64,000 nt of DNA from Kangsaoukella pontilimi (GCF_009830125.1 NZ_WUPT01000004.1:62001-126000); one strand, 5' to 3'. Numbered from the stretch's first letter, positions 16,137 through 25,805 are shown. Program-made: numbers and translations. Notes: generated by a model from the sequence alone, not told the origin.

Positions 16137-16748
16137 CTAGCGTGCGCCGAACGCCACCCAACCCTGACGCCAGCGAAGCACCGTCGTTACCGCGCATGCT
16201 GCGGCGAAAATGTAGGCGATCGTGGGGAAATGGGCCGGGAAAAGGCACATCAGGACGAGCACCACGATGGTCTCGAAGCCCTCGGTCAGCCCGCCCAAAT
16301 AATATATGCCCTTGCGCGGGAAAGCCGCCGCCGTGTCGCCGCGCCGGCCCGCAACCGCCGCGAAGGCCAGAAAGGATGAACCGGTGCCGATGAAGGAGGT
16401 AATCAGGACCGCGGCGGCCAGCGCATTGTCCTGAGGATCGGCCAGAGCGAAGCCAAGCGGCACGAGCGCGTAGAAGGTGAAGTCCAACGCGATGTCCAGA
16501 TACGCCCCCCGGTCGGTCGGCTTTGTCGCCCGCGCGACCGCACCGTCGAGACCGTCGCAAAGCCGGTTCAGAAGGATCAGAAGAAGCGCAATCGACCAGT
16601 ACCCGAGGGCCAGCGCCGGAACGGCAAGCACACCGATGACGAAGCCGAGGATGGTGATACTGTCCGCCGTGGCGCCGAAAGACGCAGCCCTCCGCGCCAG
16701 CGGCTGCAGCAAACGCTGCGACATGGGCATAAGTGCTGCATCGAACAT
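16137..16748 (-). CDS. CDP-alcohol phosphatidyltransferase family protein
   Basis: 203 residues, integral membrane with about six helices. The full family signature D(x)2DG(x)2AR(x)8G(x)3D(x)3D is present as DGLDGAVARATKPTDRGAYLD plus the following IALD, near residues 65-89. Enzymes with this motif transfer a phosphoalcohol from CDP-alcohol during phospholipid synthesis. It is not a close match to PgsA or PssA by length and flanks, so the acceptor is not assigned. Monocistronic. Confidence 0.85.
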   Translation of the reverse strand: MFDAALMPMSQRLLQPLARRAASFGATADSITILGFVIGVLAVPALALGYWSIALLLILLNRLCDGLDGAVARATKPTDRGAYLDIALDFTFYALVPLGFALADPQDNALAAAVLITSFIGTGSSFLAFAAVAGRRGDTAAAFPRKGIYYLGGLTEGFETIVVLVLMCLFPAHFPTIAYIFAAACAVTTVLRWRQGWVAFGAR

Positions 16749-16930
16749 CTTGAGCGCAGTCTCCTGAGCGGTGGCTCCCTTCCTCTGATAGGCGACCGAC
16801 CCGCCATGGGAAAGCGATATGACAGCCTCTCTCCGCCATGTGAACGAACGAGAGCACGGGTCGAGGGCCTCTCTTCCTCAGCCCCGCCGAAGGCGATAGT
16901 CTCGGGCGAACAGTCAGACGGAGCAGAGAC

Positions 16931-17635
16931 ATGACCATCCATATCGGCGCAAAACCCGGGGAGATCGCGGAGACGGTTCTTTTGCCGGGCGACCCCTATC
17001 GCGCGCGTTGGGCCGCCGAGACCTTCCTCAAAGGCGCCGAACTGGTGAACGAGGTGCGTGGCATGCTGGGCTTCACCGGCACCTGGCGCGGCAACCGCGT
17101 AACGATCCAGGGCTCGGGCATGGGGATGCCGTCGCTTTCGATCTACGCCAATGAGCTCATTCGCGACTATGGCGCGCAGACGCTGATCCGGATCGGCTCC
17201 TGCGGCGGCATGCAGGAGCGCGTGAAGGTGCGCGACGTCATCCTCGCGATGTCGGCCACCACGGTCTCGACACCTTCGCGCGGTATCTTCCGCGAGCTGA
17301 ATTTCGCGCCCACCGCCGACTGGTCGCTTTTGTCCGCCGCCGCCCGCGCGGCAGAGGGCAAGGATGTCGGCGTCCATGTCGGCGGCATCTATTCCTCGGA
17401 CGTCTTCTACGACGAGCGCCCGGACCTGAACGAGCAGATGACCCGCCACGGCATTCTCGGTGTGGAAATGGAAGCGGCCGAACTCTACATCCTCGCGGCC
17501 CGCTACCAGCGGCGCGCCCTTGCTGTTCTGACCGTGTCGGATCACCTCATCACGGGCGAGGCGCTGCCTTCCGATCAGCGCGAGAAAAGCTTTGGCGATA
17601 TGGTCGAAATCGCCCTCGAAGCCGCCTTCTCGTAA
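16931..17635 (+). CDS. deoD: Purine-nucleoside phosphorylase, DeoD type
   Basis: 234 residues, the normal length of hexameric bacterial PNP. Reversible phosphorolysis of purine (deoxy)nucleosides. Conserved elements: [22 protein letters not shown] (split here at residues 4-25), [16 protein letters not shown] near 62-77, RIGSCGG near 88, and [16 protein letters not shown] near 178 with the substrate-binding Glu; catalytic Asp in VSDHLITGE. It fits functionally with the nucleoside importer at the left edge, 13 kb away. Followed by an intergenic hairpin repeat. Confidence 0.95.
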   Translation: MTIHIGAKPGEIAETVLLPGDPYRARWAAETFLKGAELVNEVRGMLGFTGTWRGNRVTIQGSGMGMPSLSIYANELIRDYGAQTLIRIGSCGGMQERVKVRDVILAMSATTVSTPSRGIFRELNFAPTADWSLLSAAARAAEGKDVGVHVGGIYSSDVFYDERPDLNEQMTRHGILGVEMEAAELYILAARYQRRALAVLTVSDHLITGEALPSDQREKSFGDMVEIALEAAFS

Positions 17636-17667
17636 CGGGACCGATCCCGCGAGAGGCATTCTCATTA

Positions 17668-17739
17668 TCGGCCCGGAAATATCCCGGGGAGCGCGAGGGG
17701 CAGAGCCCCTCGCTTCTGTCGGATGCGGCAGCATCCGAC
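17668..17739. repeat. Composite intergenic hairpin repeat, copy 2 (inverted)
   Basis: Inverted copy of the element at 6146-6218: tail GGCCCGGAAATATCCCGGGG, hairpin GCGAGGGGC/GCCCCTCGC (17693-17713), then hairpin GTCGGATGC/GCATCCGAC (17718-17739). Lies between the convergent deoD and DUF1989 genes and likely serves as a bidirectional terminator. Confidence 0.8.
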
Positions 17740-17776
17740 CACCGCGACCCGGCGCAGCCGGGGCGCAAATCCTGTC

Positions 17777-18628
17777 TCAAAGACCGTGCGACCGGTCGTA
17801 GGCGCTCGGCTCGGGCACAGACCAGCCCGCGGGCGGATCACCCTCCCAAATCTCGACCAGAAGCGGGTAGCAGGGCGCCACATCCGAGGAATGCTCGGAC
17901 CCGCAATCGCCTCCGGGGCAGGCCGAGAGCGCGCCCAGAAGGTCGATCTCGGCAAAGAACGTCAGGCTGTCACCTGGGCGAACCGGCGAGGCCTTCATGA
18001 AATACTGACCGGTATCGCGGGTGAAACCGGTGCACATGAAAACGTTCAGCACGTCATGTATTTGGGCTTCGGCCTCCTCAGCGGACATCTGCCGCGCCCC
18101 GGCCAGCGCGCGTGTCAGGTTCGAGTGACAGCAATGGTGATAATCGCCGCCCCCCAGAAGGCGCCCGGTATAGGGATCGCAACGCGTGCCGATCACGTCA
18201 TGGACACCGCCGCCATCGGCATCGAGCCCGTACCAGTCGAGCGTGTCGTCGATGATCGTCGCCATCGGCCTCAGCCGTGGAAAGACTGACCAGAGCCTGT
18301 CGCCGGTCGAGACATGGGTGCCGTGAAGCGCTCGCGTCTTGCCCGAATAGAAGCGCTCACTCAGGTCGTTTGCGTTCCAAAGGTTCAGGTCTCCCACCTG
18401 GGGCCCTTCGACCGAGATGATGCGGAACACAGCCCCCGCCGGCACGTGAAAGCTGGCGGCCTCACGCGGTTGGGCGATGACCTCCCCCGTCTTCCGGTAG
18501 CCCGCATAGGCTTCAAGATAGGCGGCGATATCGGCGCCCGGCAGGGTCTCGGTCGGGTAGCAGATCACCGCGGGCGCGGCACGGCGCGCATCGGCATCGG
18601 CGGGGGCTTCATGGGTCACGGGGCGCAT
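17777..18628 (-). CDS. DUF1989 (urea carboxylase-associated) family protein
   Basis: 283 residues. Contains the family-typical stretch VEGPQVGDLNLWNANDLSERF near 75, TRALHGTHVSTGDRLWSVFPR near 100 and the HHCCHSNLTRAL metal-binding-like segment (His and Cys rich) near 165, then the FMKASPVRPGDS region. Members are associated with urea carboxylase/allophanate or amino-acid catabolism; no urea genes lie nearby, so its role here is open. Start overlaps the end of the small gene at 18609 by 20 bp, so the two are probably co-transcribed. Confidence 0.8.
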   Translation of the reverse strand: MRPVTHEAPADADARRAAPAVICYPTETLPGADIAAYLEAYAGYRKTGEVIAQPREAASFHVPAGAVFRIISVEGPQVGDLNLWNANDLSERFYSGKTRALHGTHVSTGDRLWSVFPRLRPMATIIDDTLDWYGLDADGGGVHDVIGTRCDPYTGRLLGGGDYHHCCHSNLTRALAGARQMSAEEAEAQIHDVLNVFMCTGFTRDTGQYFMKASPVRPGDSLTFFAEIDLLGALSACPGGDCGSEHSSDVAPCYPLLVEIWEGDPPAGWSVPEPSAYDRSHGL

Positions 18629-18929
18629 TCTCCTTGATCTCTCTGGCGCGCTCGCGGACGGGCGTCTGCACAGCGCCGCGCATGCGGTAGTCTCTCCAAC
18701 GGCGCCAAGCAGGCCGCGTATCCATGCCCGCGACGGCGATGCCGAGGGGGATCATCCAGAAGCCGAGCACCGGAAGGAAGCCCAGAAAACCGAAAACAAT
18801 AAGCACAATCCCAATAGGCCAGCGCCAGCCAGGCGGCACCCGCCGCCGCACCGAAGCCCGCCCCTTTGCCATCAAAGGGACGAGCCTCGCGCGCATGCCT
18901 GTTTTCGGTGTCGTCTTCATGCTCAGCAT
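18609..18929 (-). CDS. Small membrane protein, unknown function
   Basis: 106 residues (97-103 if a later Met is used). A strongly basic N-terminus, then one long hydrophobic stretch (WPIGIVLIVFGFLGFLPVLGF and WMIPLGIAVAGM, residues about 36-68) forming two membrane segments, followed by RPAWRRWRDYRMRG and a charged tail. The pattern is that of small inner-membrane proteins found in many Rhodobacteraceae. It overlaps the DUF1989 start by 20 bp. No function can be given. Confidence 0.6.
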   Translation of the reverse strand: MLSMKTTPKTGMRARLVPLMAKGRASVRRRVPPGWRWPIGIVLIVFGFLGFLPVLGFWMIPLGIAVAGMDTRPAWRRWRDYRMRGAVQTPVRERAREIKENAPRDP

Positions 18930-18963
18930 CTAAGGCACCGGCAGGCGAGATCAAAGGCGCTCC

Positions 18964-20391
18964 CTAACCGGGTGTTTCAGCGTCGGGTGAAACCGGCGCA
19001 CTCTTGCCGAGATTTCGGGGGAAGGGCCAGCGAAGGCCGGGCCGCGCCTCGCGCCATTCCTCGTTTCGTGTGGCGAACATGGTTCCGCCGAGGGCGAGGA
19101 ACGACAGCGTCGAACCGGCGAGGAGCGCGTAATCCGTGCTTCTCAGGACCAGGAAAAGAACGCCATAGACCGCTGCCAGCACCAGACCGAGAACCCCCGC
19201 GCGCCGCCCGAAGCGCATCCCCTTCCAGGCGTAGGCCACGATCAAAAGGACAGTCGCCACCGAGGCAATGGCGTAGGCCGAACCGAAGCCCAGATGTTCG
19301 GCGTAGGAGACGAGGAGCAGGATGAAGACCGCCTGCGCCAGCCCGATCATCAGGAATTGCACCGGATGGGACGGTCTCGGCCCCGCGCGGTCGATCAGCA
19401 GAATGGTCAGGAAGGTCATCGCAACGAACAGGATGCCATAGCGCGACGCGCGCCATGCCTTCTGGTAGAAGTCGTTCGGTGTCAGGAAACGGACCTCCAT
19501 GGTGGCGGTTTTGCGAGCAAGGCTGTCCGTCCACTCCCGCGACACTGCCGGAAGCCCGCGCGCCAGATGCGGCACGGTCCAATCCGCCGAAAACCCGTCC
19601 TCACGAACCTCCCGCGCGTCGGGCAGGAAGCTGCCGTCGAAACTCGGATCGGGCCAGTCGCTGTCGAGCGCGAACCGGGTCAGACGGCCCGTGGCAGTAA
19701 CGCCAAAGCTCTGCGCCCCGTTCAGACCGAGGGTCATTGTGAACGCGTCTAGCGCGCGGGGATCGCCCACTTCGGCCACGATCCCGCTTGCCTCCGACGA
19801 CGCGTGCACCGGCTCGAGGGCAAAGCTCTCGCTGCCGCTCACAAGCGTCGCTTCCCCCCGAAGACCCCGGCTTGCCCCCAGGTACGAGCGCACCTCGGCC
19901 GCCGGCCAGTTCGCGGTCTCACCGGGCGCCAGGACGTCGATTACAAGCTCCGGGTCGAAGTCGAACCCGATGTCCACGGAGGCGGAATAGACCGGCACCT
20001 CGAAGATGCCGCGCTGACGCGTCTGGCTGGTCATTGCCACCTGATAGTTCAGCGTCTCGGGATAGAGGTAGACTGGCGGTTTGGTGACGGTCTCGCGCTC
20101 TTCCACCATCTCGTACATGAGCCGGCCCTCGGCGTCGCGGCGCGACAAGCCTGTATCGGGGTCGGTTGCGATCTGGCGCTTTTCGCGGCGCAACTCTTCG
20201 GTCACGGGAATGACCAGCACCGGACCCGACAAAAGCTGAGACCCGCCCCATTCGCGGCTGATGTCAGCGACGGTCTCGTCACTGTAGCGCGCCCTTTCCC
20301 AGACCACGTCCGAGACGAGGCTCATCGGGATGTTCATGACAAGGACGAGAAAGGCGACGACGATAAATCTGAAGCCGGTAGATCGAAACAT
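18964..20391 (-). CDS. creD: Inner membrane protein CreD (cell envelope integrity)
   Basis: 475 residues from the ATG at 20391; a 19-codon upstream extension is possible but lacks family support. One N-terminal membrane helix (FRFIVVAFLVLVMNIPMSLV), a large periplasmic domain with SGPVLVIPVTEE near 55 and the conserved FLTPNDFYQKAWRASRYGILF near 300, then five to six membrane helices ending LALGGTMFATRNEEWRE. Typical CreD; the family is induced under cell-wall stress in enterobacteria. No creBC two-component system is nearby. A split CreD-like gene follows upstream at 20500-21798. Confidence 0.9.
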   Translation of the reverse strand: MFRSTGFRFIVVAFLVLVMNIPMSLVSDVVWERARYSDETVADISREWGGSQLLSGPVLVIPVTEELRREKRQIATDPDTGLSRRDAEGRLMYEMVEERETVTKPPVYLYPETLNYQVAMTSQTRQRGIFEVPVYSASVDIGFDFDPELVIDVLAPGETANWPAAEVRSYLGASRGLRGEATLVSGSESFALEPVHASSEASGIVAEVGDPRALDAFTMTLGLNGAQSFGVTATGRLTRFALDSDWPDPSFDGSFLPDAREVREDGFSADWTVPHLARGLPAVSREWTDSLARKTATMEVRFLTPNDFYQKAWRASRYGILFVAMTFLTILLIDRAGPRPSHPVQFLMIGLAQAVFILLLVSYAEHLGFGSAYAIASVATVLLIVAYAWKGMRFGRRAGVLGLVLAAVYGVLFLVLRSTDYALLAGSTLSFLALGGTMFATRNEEWREARPGLRWPFPRNLGKSAPVSPDAETPG

Positions 20392-20499
20392 GAGGGCTTT
20401 CCTGCGTTGGGTGAGTGATCCCTCAGCCCTAGACGCAGCCACCCGCAAAGCGCGGTCAGCGGTTACGCAGTTTTCCCCGAGGCGTCGTGCAGAAAGCCG

Positions 20500-20730
20500 T
20501 CAGGCCGTACGGCGGCCGAGCCGCCTGAGCCCCCATTCGAGCACGGCAAGGATGCCGAGGGCCGCCACGGTCAATGCCAGTAGCACGTCCGGAAGCGCCG
20601 GATGCCATGGCCCCATCCAGACCGACGGGTAAAGAAGCGGCACCCACGGCAGCGTCATCAAGGCGGCGATGACGGGCCAGCCAAGCGGGAACCCACGGCG
20701 CAGTGCGCCCGCCGCGACCACGCCGATCAC
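20500..20730 (-). CDS. Small membrane protein, probably the detached C-terminus of the CreD-like gene
   Basis: 76 residues with a GTG start at 20730, two clear membrane segments (WPVIAALMTLPWVPLLY; LLALTVAALGILAVLEW) and a basic end. It is in the same frame as the CreD-like gene at 20770: after that gene's TAA there are exactly 13 sense codons (ALGGRNAFILGLF) leading into it. Either an independent small gene or the remainder of a longer protein cut by one nonsense codon. The hydrophobic continuity across the stop favours the latter. Confidence 0.5.
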   Translation of the reverse strand: MIGVVAAGALRRGFPLGWPVIAALMTLPWVPLLYPSVWMGPWHPALPDVLLALTVAALGILAVLEWGLRRLGRRTA

Positions 20731-20769
20731 GAATAGACCGAGGATAAAGGCGTTCCGCCCGCCAAGCGC

Positions 20770-21798
20770 TTAGGCGGAAAAGACCATCGCCAGCATGCCC
20801 GCGCCCCCTGCCACTACGGTCACGGCGTAGGCGTTGTCACCGCTGTCCCGTCCCCTGATCCAGTCGATGAGGAAAAGAAGCAGGGCCGCAAGGGCGAGAA
20901 CCTGCGGCGCATAGCCGACCGCCGTTGACACGTGCCGGTACGGCATGTCCGCCCCGCGCGTGTCGATCTGGGCATAAGGCGCATCCTTTATCTCTCCGAA
21001 GCGCATCCCCAGGAACGCGCCCTCGCCCGGTTTCGGCTTGCGGCGGAATTCGTTCCCCCGCACGGCGCGCTCGTAGAACAGGTCGCGATCCATGTCGTAG
21101 ACCGCACTGAAATCAAAGGCGCTTTGCTCGAAAGATACGGGCTGAATACCCTGAAACTTTTCCAGACCCAGTTCCGAGGTCAGCGTCACCTGTGTCCGCC
21201 AGCCTATGGGCGTGATCGTGAAATTCCCCCAACCTGTGACCGAGTATCTGACCGTAGACCATTCGGCGAGGTCACGCGGAGCGCGCGCGGTGAACTCGAG
21301 GCGATGCTGGCCGGTCTGGGTTTTCTGGAACCGGGTTTCGCGGCCATCGGCCTCAAGAGTGACATGCCCCTGCAATATCTTGGGCATTCCGACACGGACC
21401 CTGATCCGCGCCTCGCGCCAATTCAGCGTCTCGCCGTCGGACAGAAAGCTATCCCACTCCAATGGCTCGAAGCGCATGCGGATCGACACATCGGACTGGT
21501 GATAGGGAATTTCGAACCCGCCGTCCGACACGGTGCGGCGCGTCTGGTCGATCTCTACGAGGGCCTCCGCCGGAGCGAGGAGGATCTGGCCCCGTCCGCC
21601 GACAACTGGGATGACCAGTTCGGGACGGAACGTGCCCGGATGTTGCCCCACGGACTGCCCCAGATCAAAGCGCAAAGCGCTGAACGCGTCGGAACGCTCG
21701 CGAATATGGTTCGCCAGCGGCTCCAGAAAGGGCGCGGCGATCATGATGGTCAGCAAGAGCAGGAACAGCCTGCCGAAAGAGGGGCGTTTCGACGTCAT
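20770..21798 (-). CDS. CreD-like membrane protein, C-terminally truncated
   Basis: 342 residues. The N-terminal helix (LFLLLLTIMIAAPFL), periplasmic domain with FRPELVIPVVGGRGQ, FEPLEWDSFLSDGETLNW and FEQSAFDFSAVYDMDRDLFYERAVRG match the CreD layout, but only two of the usual five or six C-terminal helices follow (ALAALLLFLIDWI; VTVVAGGAGMLAMVF) before TAA at 20772-20770. The frame then stays open into 20500-20730. A divergent CreD paralogue next to true creD on the same strand; function unknown. Confidence 0.6.
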   Translation of the reverse strand: MTSKRPSFGRLFLLLLTIMIAAPFLEPLANHIRERSDAFSALRFDLGQSVGQHPGTFRPELVIPVVGGRGQILLAPAEALVEIDQTRRTVSDGGFEIPYHQSDVSIRMRFEPLEWDSFLSDGETLNWREARIRVRVGMPKILQGHVTLEADGRETRFQKTQTGQHRLEFTARAPRDLAEWSTVRYSVTGWGNFTITPIGWRTQVTLTSELGLEKFQGIQPVSFEQSAFDFSAVYDMDRDLFYERAVRGNEFRRKPKPGEGAFLGMRFGEIKDAPYAQIDTRGADMPYRHVSTAVGYAPQVLALAALLLFLIDWIRGRDSGDNAYAVTVVAGGAGMLAMVFSA

Positions 21799-21838
21799 GC
21801 GCCGCAGTCTTTCGCGCGATTACGGCCACAAGAAGGCG

Positions 21839-22048
21839 TCAGAGCCCGGTCATCCCGTCCCGTTCAGGGTCGCGGCAGACCAGCGGTTCCTTTTCAGACA
21901 CGACCCTTTCGCTGCAATAGGCGCAGACCCAGTCGCCCGCCGCGCGGTCCTGCCGCCAGCGGCAGTTGCGCGTCAGCGTGGTCATCCGGCGTTTCCAGAC
22001 CATATAGGCAAAAACGCCGAACCCCAGAATGAACAGAAGAAAGGCCAC
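21839..22048 (-). CDS. Small single-helix protein with Cys motif, adjacent to sdhB
   Basis: 69 residues: an N-terminal membrane helix (AFLLFILGFGVFAYMVW), then a short soluble part with C29, a CAYC pair and a later Cys (LVCRD), spacing compatible with a small metal-binding knuckle. It starts 6 bp downstream of the sdhB stop, so it is probably the last gene of the sdh operon. Function unknown; a role in quality control or assembly of the complex would be speculation. Confidence 0.6.
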   Translation of the reverse strand: MAFLLFILGFGVFAYMVWKRRMTTLTRNCRWRQDRAAGDWVCAYCSERVVSEKEPLVCRDPERDGMTGL

Positions 22049-22054
22049 GAAGGA

Positions 22055-22834
22055 TCAGACGATCCGTTCCACCATCATCTTCTTGATCTCGGCAATCGCC
22101 TTGGCCGGGTTTAGCCCTTTGGGGCAGGTCTTGGCGCAGTTCATGATCGTGTGGCACCGATAGAGTTTGAACGGGTCTTCCAGCTCGTCCAGCCGCTGGC
22201 CGGTGGCCTCGTCCCGGCTGTCGATGATCCAGCGATAGGCATGAAGAAGCGCGGCCGGCCCGAGATACCGGTCGCCATTCCACCAGTAGGACGGGCAAGA
22301 CGTCGAGCAGGAAGCGCACATGACGCATTCATAGAGCCCGTCCAGTTTCTTGCGGTCCTCGATGGACTGACGCCATTCCTTCTGAGGCCGGTTCGTCTTG
22401 GTCTCGAGCCAGGGCATGATCGACGCGTGCTGCGCGTAGAAATGGGTCAGGTCGGGGATCAGGTCCTTGATGACCGGCATATGCGGCAAAGGGTAGATCT
22501 TGATGTCGCCCTTGATCTCGTCGAGGCCATAGATGCAGGCCAGCGTATTGATGCCGTCGATATTCATCGCACAGGAGCCGCAGATGCCTTCCCGGCAGGA
22601 CCGGCGGAAGGTCAAGGTCGGGTCGATCTCGTTCTTGATCTTGATGAGCGCGTCCAGAACCATCGGCCCGCAGGTGTCCATATCGACGAAATAGGTGTCG
22701 ACGCGCGGGTTCTCTCCGTCATCCGGGTTCCAGCGATAGATCTGCACCTTGCGCAGGTTCGTGGCGCCTTCGGGCTTGGGCCAGGTCTTACCCGTACGGA
22801 TCGTGGAGTTCTTGGGAAGGGTCAGTTGGACCAT
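22055..22834 (-). CDS. sdhB: Succinate dehydrogenase iron-sulfur subunit
   Basis: 259 residues, membrane-associated electron-transfer subunit of complex II. The [2Fe-2S] site is [16 protein letters not shown] (near 67) plus a following C, the [4Fe-4S] site [16 protein letters not shown] (near 160) and the [3Fe-4S]/[4Fe-4S] Cys set [17 protein letters not shown] (near 220). The start at [10 protein letters not shown] agrees with alphaproteobacterial SdhB; an earlier in-frame ATG is less likely. Separated from sdhA by three small genes and a 118-bp gap. Confidence 0.97.
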   Translation of the reverse strand: MVQLTLPKNSTIRTGKTWPKPEGATNLRKVQIYRWNPDDGENPRVDTYFVDMDTCGPMVLDALIKIKNEIDPTLTFRRSCREGICGSCAMNIDGINTLACIYGLDEIKGDIKIYPLPHMPVIKDLIPDLTHFYAQHASIMPWLETKTNRPQKEWRQSIEDRKKLDGLYECVMCASCSTSCPSYWWNGDRYLGPAALLHAYRWIIDSRDEATGQRLDELEDPFKLYRCHTIMNCAKTCPKGLNPAKAIAEIKKMMVERIV

Positions 22835-22952
22835 GAGACAAACCTCCGTCTGCATTTTCTGGCGGCGCGGTCGGCCTTGTAAGGCCTGCCTCCCGCGTGC
22901 CGCTGAAGTTCCGGGCCACTCAGGAGCCCGATATGTTTCGTATCCCGCCGCA

Positions 22953-23282
22953 TCAGCGGATCATCCCGGTCGCGATGGCAAGTGCTGCCCCTTCGCGCAC
23001 CAGACACTCGATCGTCGCGGGCCGCTGCACGATGTCGGCCACAACCTCGACCGTGGACGCGGTCGGCCCGGTCACGGCATCGGCGGCGAGGACAAGGATC
23101 TCCCGGCTCGACGCATTGTCGATCACGCAGTCGGTAGCACCCTCCAACGGAACGCCGGGGAAGCGTTCGGCCAGAACCGGGCGAACGGCTTGTTTCGCGG
23201 CATCCCGGGCCAGCTGATCCTGAGACGCCTGCGTGCAGGCGGTGAGGGTCAGCAGAATGGCGGCAAACGCGAAAGTTCTCAT
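22953..23282 (-). CDS. Small lipoprotein between sdhA and sdhB
   Basis: 109 residues with a lipoprotein signal (LLTLTAC, Cys16). The mature part is a helical domain, [14 protein letters not shown], with C-D-V-I and C-L-V residues that could form a disulfide. It overlaps the DUF3052 gene by 4 bp (ATGA-type) and precedes sdhB, so it is part of the sdh transcription unit. Similar small envelope proteins occur at this place in other Rhodobacterales as far as I recall; function unknown. Confidence 0.7.
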   Translation of the reverse strand: MRTFAFAAILLTLTACTQASQDQLARDAAKQAVRPVLAERFPGVPLEGATDCVIDNASSREILVLAADAVTGPTASTVEVVADIVQRPATIECLVREGAALAIATGMIR

Positions 23283-23710
23283 GCCCGGTGTTCCTTTCGA
23301 ATAACGAGTTTCAGCCCGGACCAGACCGTATCGACCGCGCAGACCTTCACATCTACAAGCACATCCGCCAGAGCGCTTTTGCGGATGACATCTTCGGTGA
23401 CATCTGTAGGCACCTTGGACGCCTTCTTGGGCCAGCTCATCCAGATCATCCCGTCAGGCGCAATCCTGTCTCGAAGCGCGGGCGTTGCGGCGTCGACCGT
23501 CGCGGCGCTGTCGGTGAAGAGATGCACATAATCGAGGTCTCGCCCTATGATCTCGGTCCAGTCCCCAACGCTTTCAACCGACCGATAGGCGCGCGCCCTG
23601 AGCAGGTCGGCCAGATGCGCCGGGAGGCCCGAAAAGGCCACCGCCTGACCGTCTTTCAGGCCCAGCTTCTTCGGCAGAGGCGTGCCGGAATATCCCGTTG
23701 CGGCCACCAT
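23279..23710 (-). CDS. DUF3052 family protein
   Basis: 143 residues, soluble. Begins GYSGTPLPKKLGLKDGQ, the family start, and contains the PDGMIWMSWPKKASKVPTD segment (near 98) followed by DVTEDVIRK, the most conserved part of DUF3052. No catalytic residues can be assigned. Its start shares one base with the stop of the lipoprotein gene at 23710 and its end overlaps the next lipoprotein gene, so the three small genes are tightly coupled inside the sdh operon. Confidence 0.8.
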   Translation of the reverse strand: MVAATGYSGTPLPKKLGLKDGQAVAFSGLPAHLADLLRARAYRSVESVGDWTEIIGRDLDYVHLFTDSAATVDAATPALRDRIAPDGMIWMSWPKKASKVPTDVTEDVIRKSALADVLVDVKVCAVDTVWSGLKLVIRKEHRA

Positions 23711-23997
23711 CAGGGCTCAAGCACCAGCGGTCGGATCGGCCCCTGACCCGACTTCTGACGCACGCATTGGTCATAGACCTCGTATGGATCGCGGCCGTAA
23801 AGATAGTCGGACGTTATGCCCACCTCGAAACCGCCACGCACCTTGCCGTCGGAATTGATTCCGACACCGACTTCACCCGTGGGGCCCGTCGCGGCGCGTG
23901 CGCGCTCTTCGCACATGCGGGCCGCAGCCTCGGGCGAGACCGGACCGCAGGCGGCGAGCAGCGCCGCCGCGAGGGGTATCGCGGCGAGCGATCTCAA
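23710..23997 (-). CDS. Small lipoprotein directly after sdhA
   Basis: 95 residues if translation begins at TTG 23997, which overlaps the sdhA stop (TTGA). The TTG gives a coherent lipoprotein signal peptide, [16 protein letters not shown], whereas the longer ATG reading runs antisense-like through sdhA and is rejected. Mature part: [17 protein letters not shown], then [34 protein letters not shown]. The two Cys may pair. Likely translationally coupled to sdhA. Function unknown. Confidence 0.65.
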   Translation of the reverse strand: MRSLAAIPLAAALLAACGPVSPEAAARMCEERARAATGPTGEVGVGINSDGKVRGGFEVGITSDYLYGRDPYEVYDQCVRQKSGQGPIRPLVLEP

Positions 23998-25796
23998 TAG
24001 ACGCGTGCCTTGGGTGCGATCTTCTTGAGATCGATACCGCCAGCTTCGGCGTCGCTGAGCGGGTCCAGATGCACCGGGCGATAGTCCAGTTCGACCTTGC
24101 CGTTGACCCATGCCAGCGAGTGCTTGCGCCAGGTTTCGTCGTCACGGTCGGGATAGTCCTCATGCGCATGGGCGCCCCGGCTTTCCTTGCGCGCCTCGGC
24201 GCTGACGACCGTGGCCAGCGCGTTGGGCAGAAGGTTGGTCAGCTCGAGCGTTTCCATCAGGTCCGAGTTCCAGACCATCGAACGGTCGGTGACGCTGATG
24301 TCGTCCAGCTTGGCGGCGACGGCGTACATCTTCTCGACACCTTCGGCGAGCGTCTTGTCCGTACGGAACACAGCCGCGTCGGCCTGCATCGTCTTCTGCA
24401 TCTCAAGGCGCAGCTCCGCCGTGGCGACGTTGCCCTTGGCGTGGCGCAGCCCGTCGAACCGGTCGAGCGCCTTGTCGATGCTGGCGGTGTTCAGCGTCGG
24501 ATTGGGCGCGTTCGGGTCCACGACCTGCCCGGCCTTGATCGCGGCCGCGCGGCCGAAGACCACAAGGTCGATCAGGCTGTTCGAGCCAAGACGGTTCGCA
24601 CCGTGAACGCTTGCGCAACCGGCTTCGCCTACGGCCATAAGGCCCGGCGCGATCCGGTCGGGATCGTCCTGGGTCGGGTTCAGAACCTCGCCCCAGTAGT
24701 TCGTCGGAATACCGCCCATGTTGTAGTGCACCGTCGGCAGAACCGGGATCGGCTCCTTCGTGACGTCGACACCGGCGAAGATGCGCGCGCTCTCCGAGAT
24801 ACCCGGCAGGCGTTCGGCAAGAGTCGCGGGCGGCAGGTGGTTCAGGTGCAGATGGATGTGATCACCGTCCGCACCGACGCCCCGGCCTTCACGGATTTCC
24901 ATGGTCATGCAGCGCGAGACGACGTCACGGCTGGCAAGGTCCTTGTAGGTGGGCGCGTAGCGCTCCATGAAGCGCTCGCCTTCGGAGTTGGTCAGGTAAC
25001 CGCCCTCGCCCCGCGCACCTTCCGTGATGAGGCAGCCGGCGCCATAGATGCCGGTCGGGTGGAACTGAACGAACTCCATGTCCTGAAGCGGCAGACCCGC
25101 GCGAGCCACCATGCCGCCACCGTCGCCGGTGCAGGTATGGGCGGACGTCGCCGAGAAATAGGCCCGGCCATAGCCGCCGGTGGCCAGAACCGTCATCTTG
25201 GCGTTGAAGACATGAAGCGAGCCGTCTTCGAGGTTCCACGCCAGTACGCCCTGGCACTGGCCGTCCTCGGACATGATGAGGTCGATCGCGAAATACTCGA
25301 TATAGAATTCCGCGTTGTTCTTCAGCGACTGTCCATAGAGCGTGTGCAGGATGGCGTGGCCGGTGCGGTCGGCTGCGGCGCAGGTGCGCTGCACCGGGGG
25401 GCCTTCACCGAACTCGGTGGTGTGGCCGCCGAAGGGACGCTGATAGATCTTGCCCTCTTCCGTCCGGCTGAACGGCACGCCGTAGTGCTCAAGCTCGTAG
25501 ACCGCTTTGGGTGCCTCTCGGGCGAGGTACTCCATCGCGTCCGTATCACCCAGCCAGTCCGACCCCTTGACCGTGTCGTACATATGCCACTGCCAGTGGT
25601 CCGGCCCCATGTTGCCCAGCGACGCCGCGATGCCGCCTTGGGCCGCAACCGTATGCGAGCGGGTCGGGAACACCTTGGTGATGCACGCCGTGCGCAGACC
25701 CTGCTCGGCCATGCCGAGGGTTGCGCGCAGGCCGGACCCGCCGGCGCCGACGACGATGCAGTCGTATTCGTGTGTTTCGTATTCGTAAGCGGCCAT
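23994..25796 (-). CDS. sdhA: Succinate dehydrogenase flavoprotein subunit
   Basis: 600 residues, oxidising succinate to fumarate at the membrane. The FAD-binding [13 protein letters not shown] motif is near residue 18, the covalent-FAD histidine in [17 protein letters not shown] near 47, the active-site region [21 protein letters not shown] near 240-262, and the NYWGEVLNP and [19 protein letters not shown] segments near 362 and 385. Ends KIAPKARVY. Operon order sdhC-sdhD-sdhA-three small genes-sdhB. Confidence 0.97.
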   Translation of the reverse strand: MAAYEYETHEYDCIVVGAGGSGLRATLGMAEQGLRTACITKVFPTRSHTVAAQGGIAASLGNMGPDHWQWHMYDTVKGSDWLGDTDAMEYLAREAPKAVYELEHYGVPFSRTEEGKIYQRPFGGHTTEFGEGPPVQRTCAAADRTGHAILHTLYGQSLKNNAEFYIEYFAIDLIMSEDGQCQGVLAWNLEDGSLHVFNAKMTVLATGGYGRAYFSATSAHTCTGDGGGMVARAGLPLQDMEFVQFHPTGIYGAGCLITEGARGEGGYLTNSEGERFMERYAPTYKDLASRDVVSRCMTMEIREGRGVGADGDHIHLHLNHLPPATLAERLPGISESARIFAGVDVTKEPIPVLPTVHYNMGGIPTNYWGEVLNPTQDDPDRIAPGLMAVGEAGCASVHGANRLGSNSLIDLVVFGRAAAIKAGQVVDPNAPNPTLNTASIDKALDRFDGLRHAKGNVATAELRLEMQKTMQADAAVFRTDKTLAEGVEKMYAVAAKLDDISVTDRSMVWNSDLMETLELTNLLPNALATVVSAEARKESRGAHAHEDYPDRDDETWRKHSLAWVNGKVELDYRPVHLDPLSDAEAGGIDLKKIAPKARVY

Positions 25797-25805
25797 GAGC
25801 CCCCC

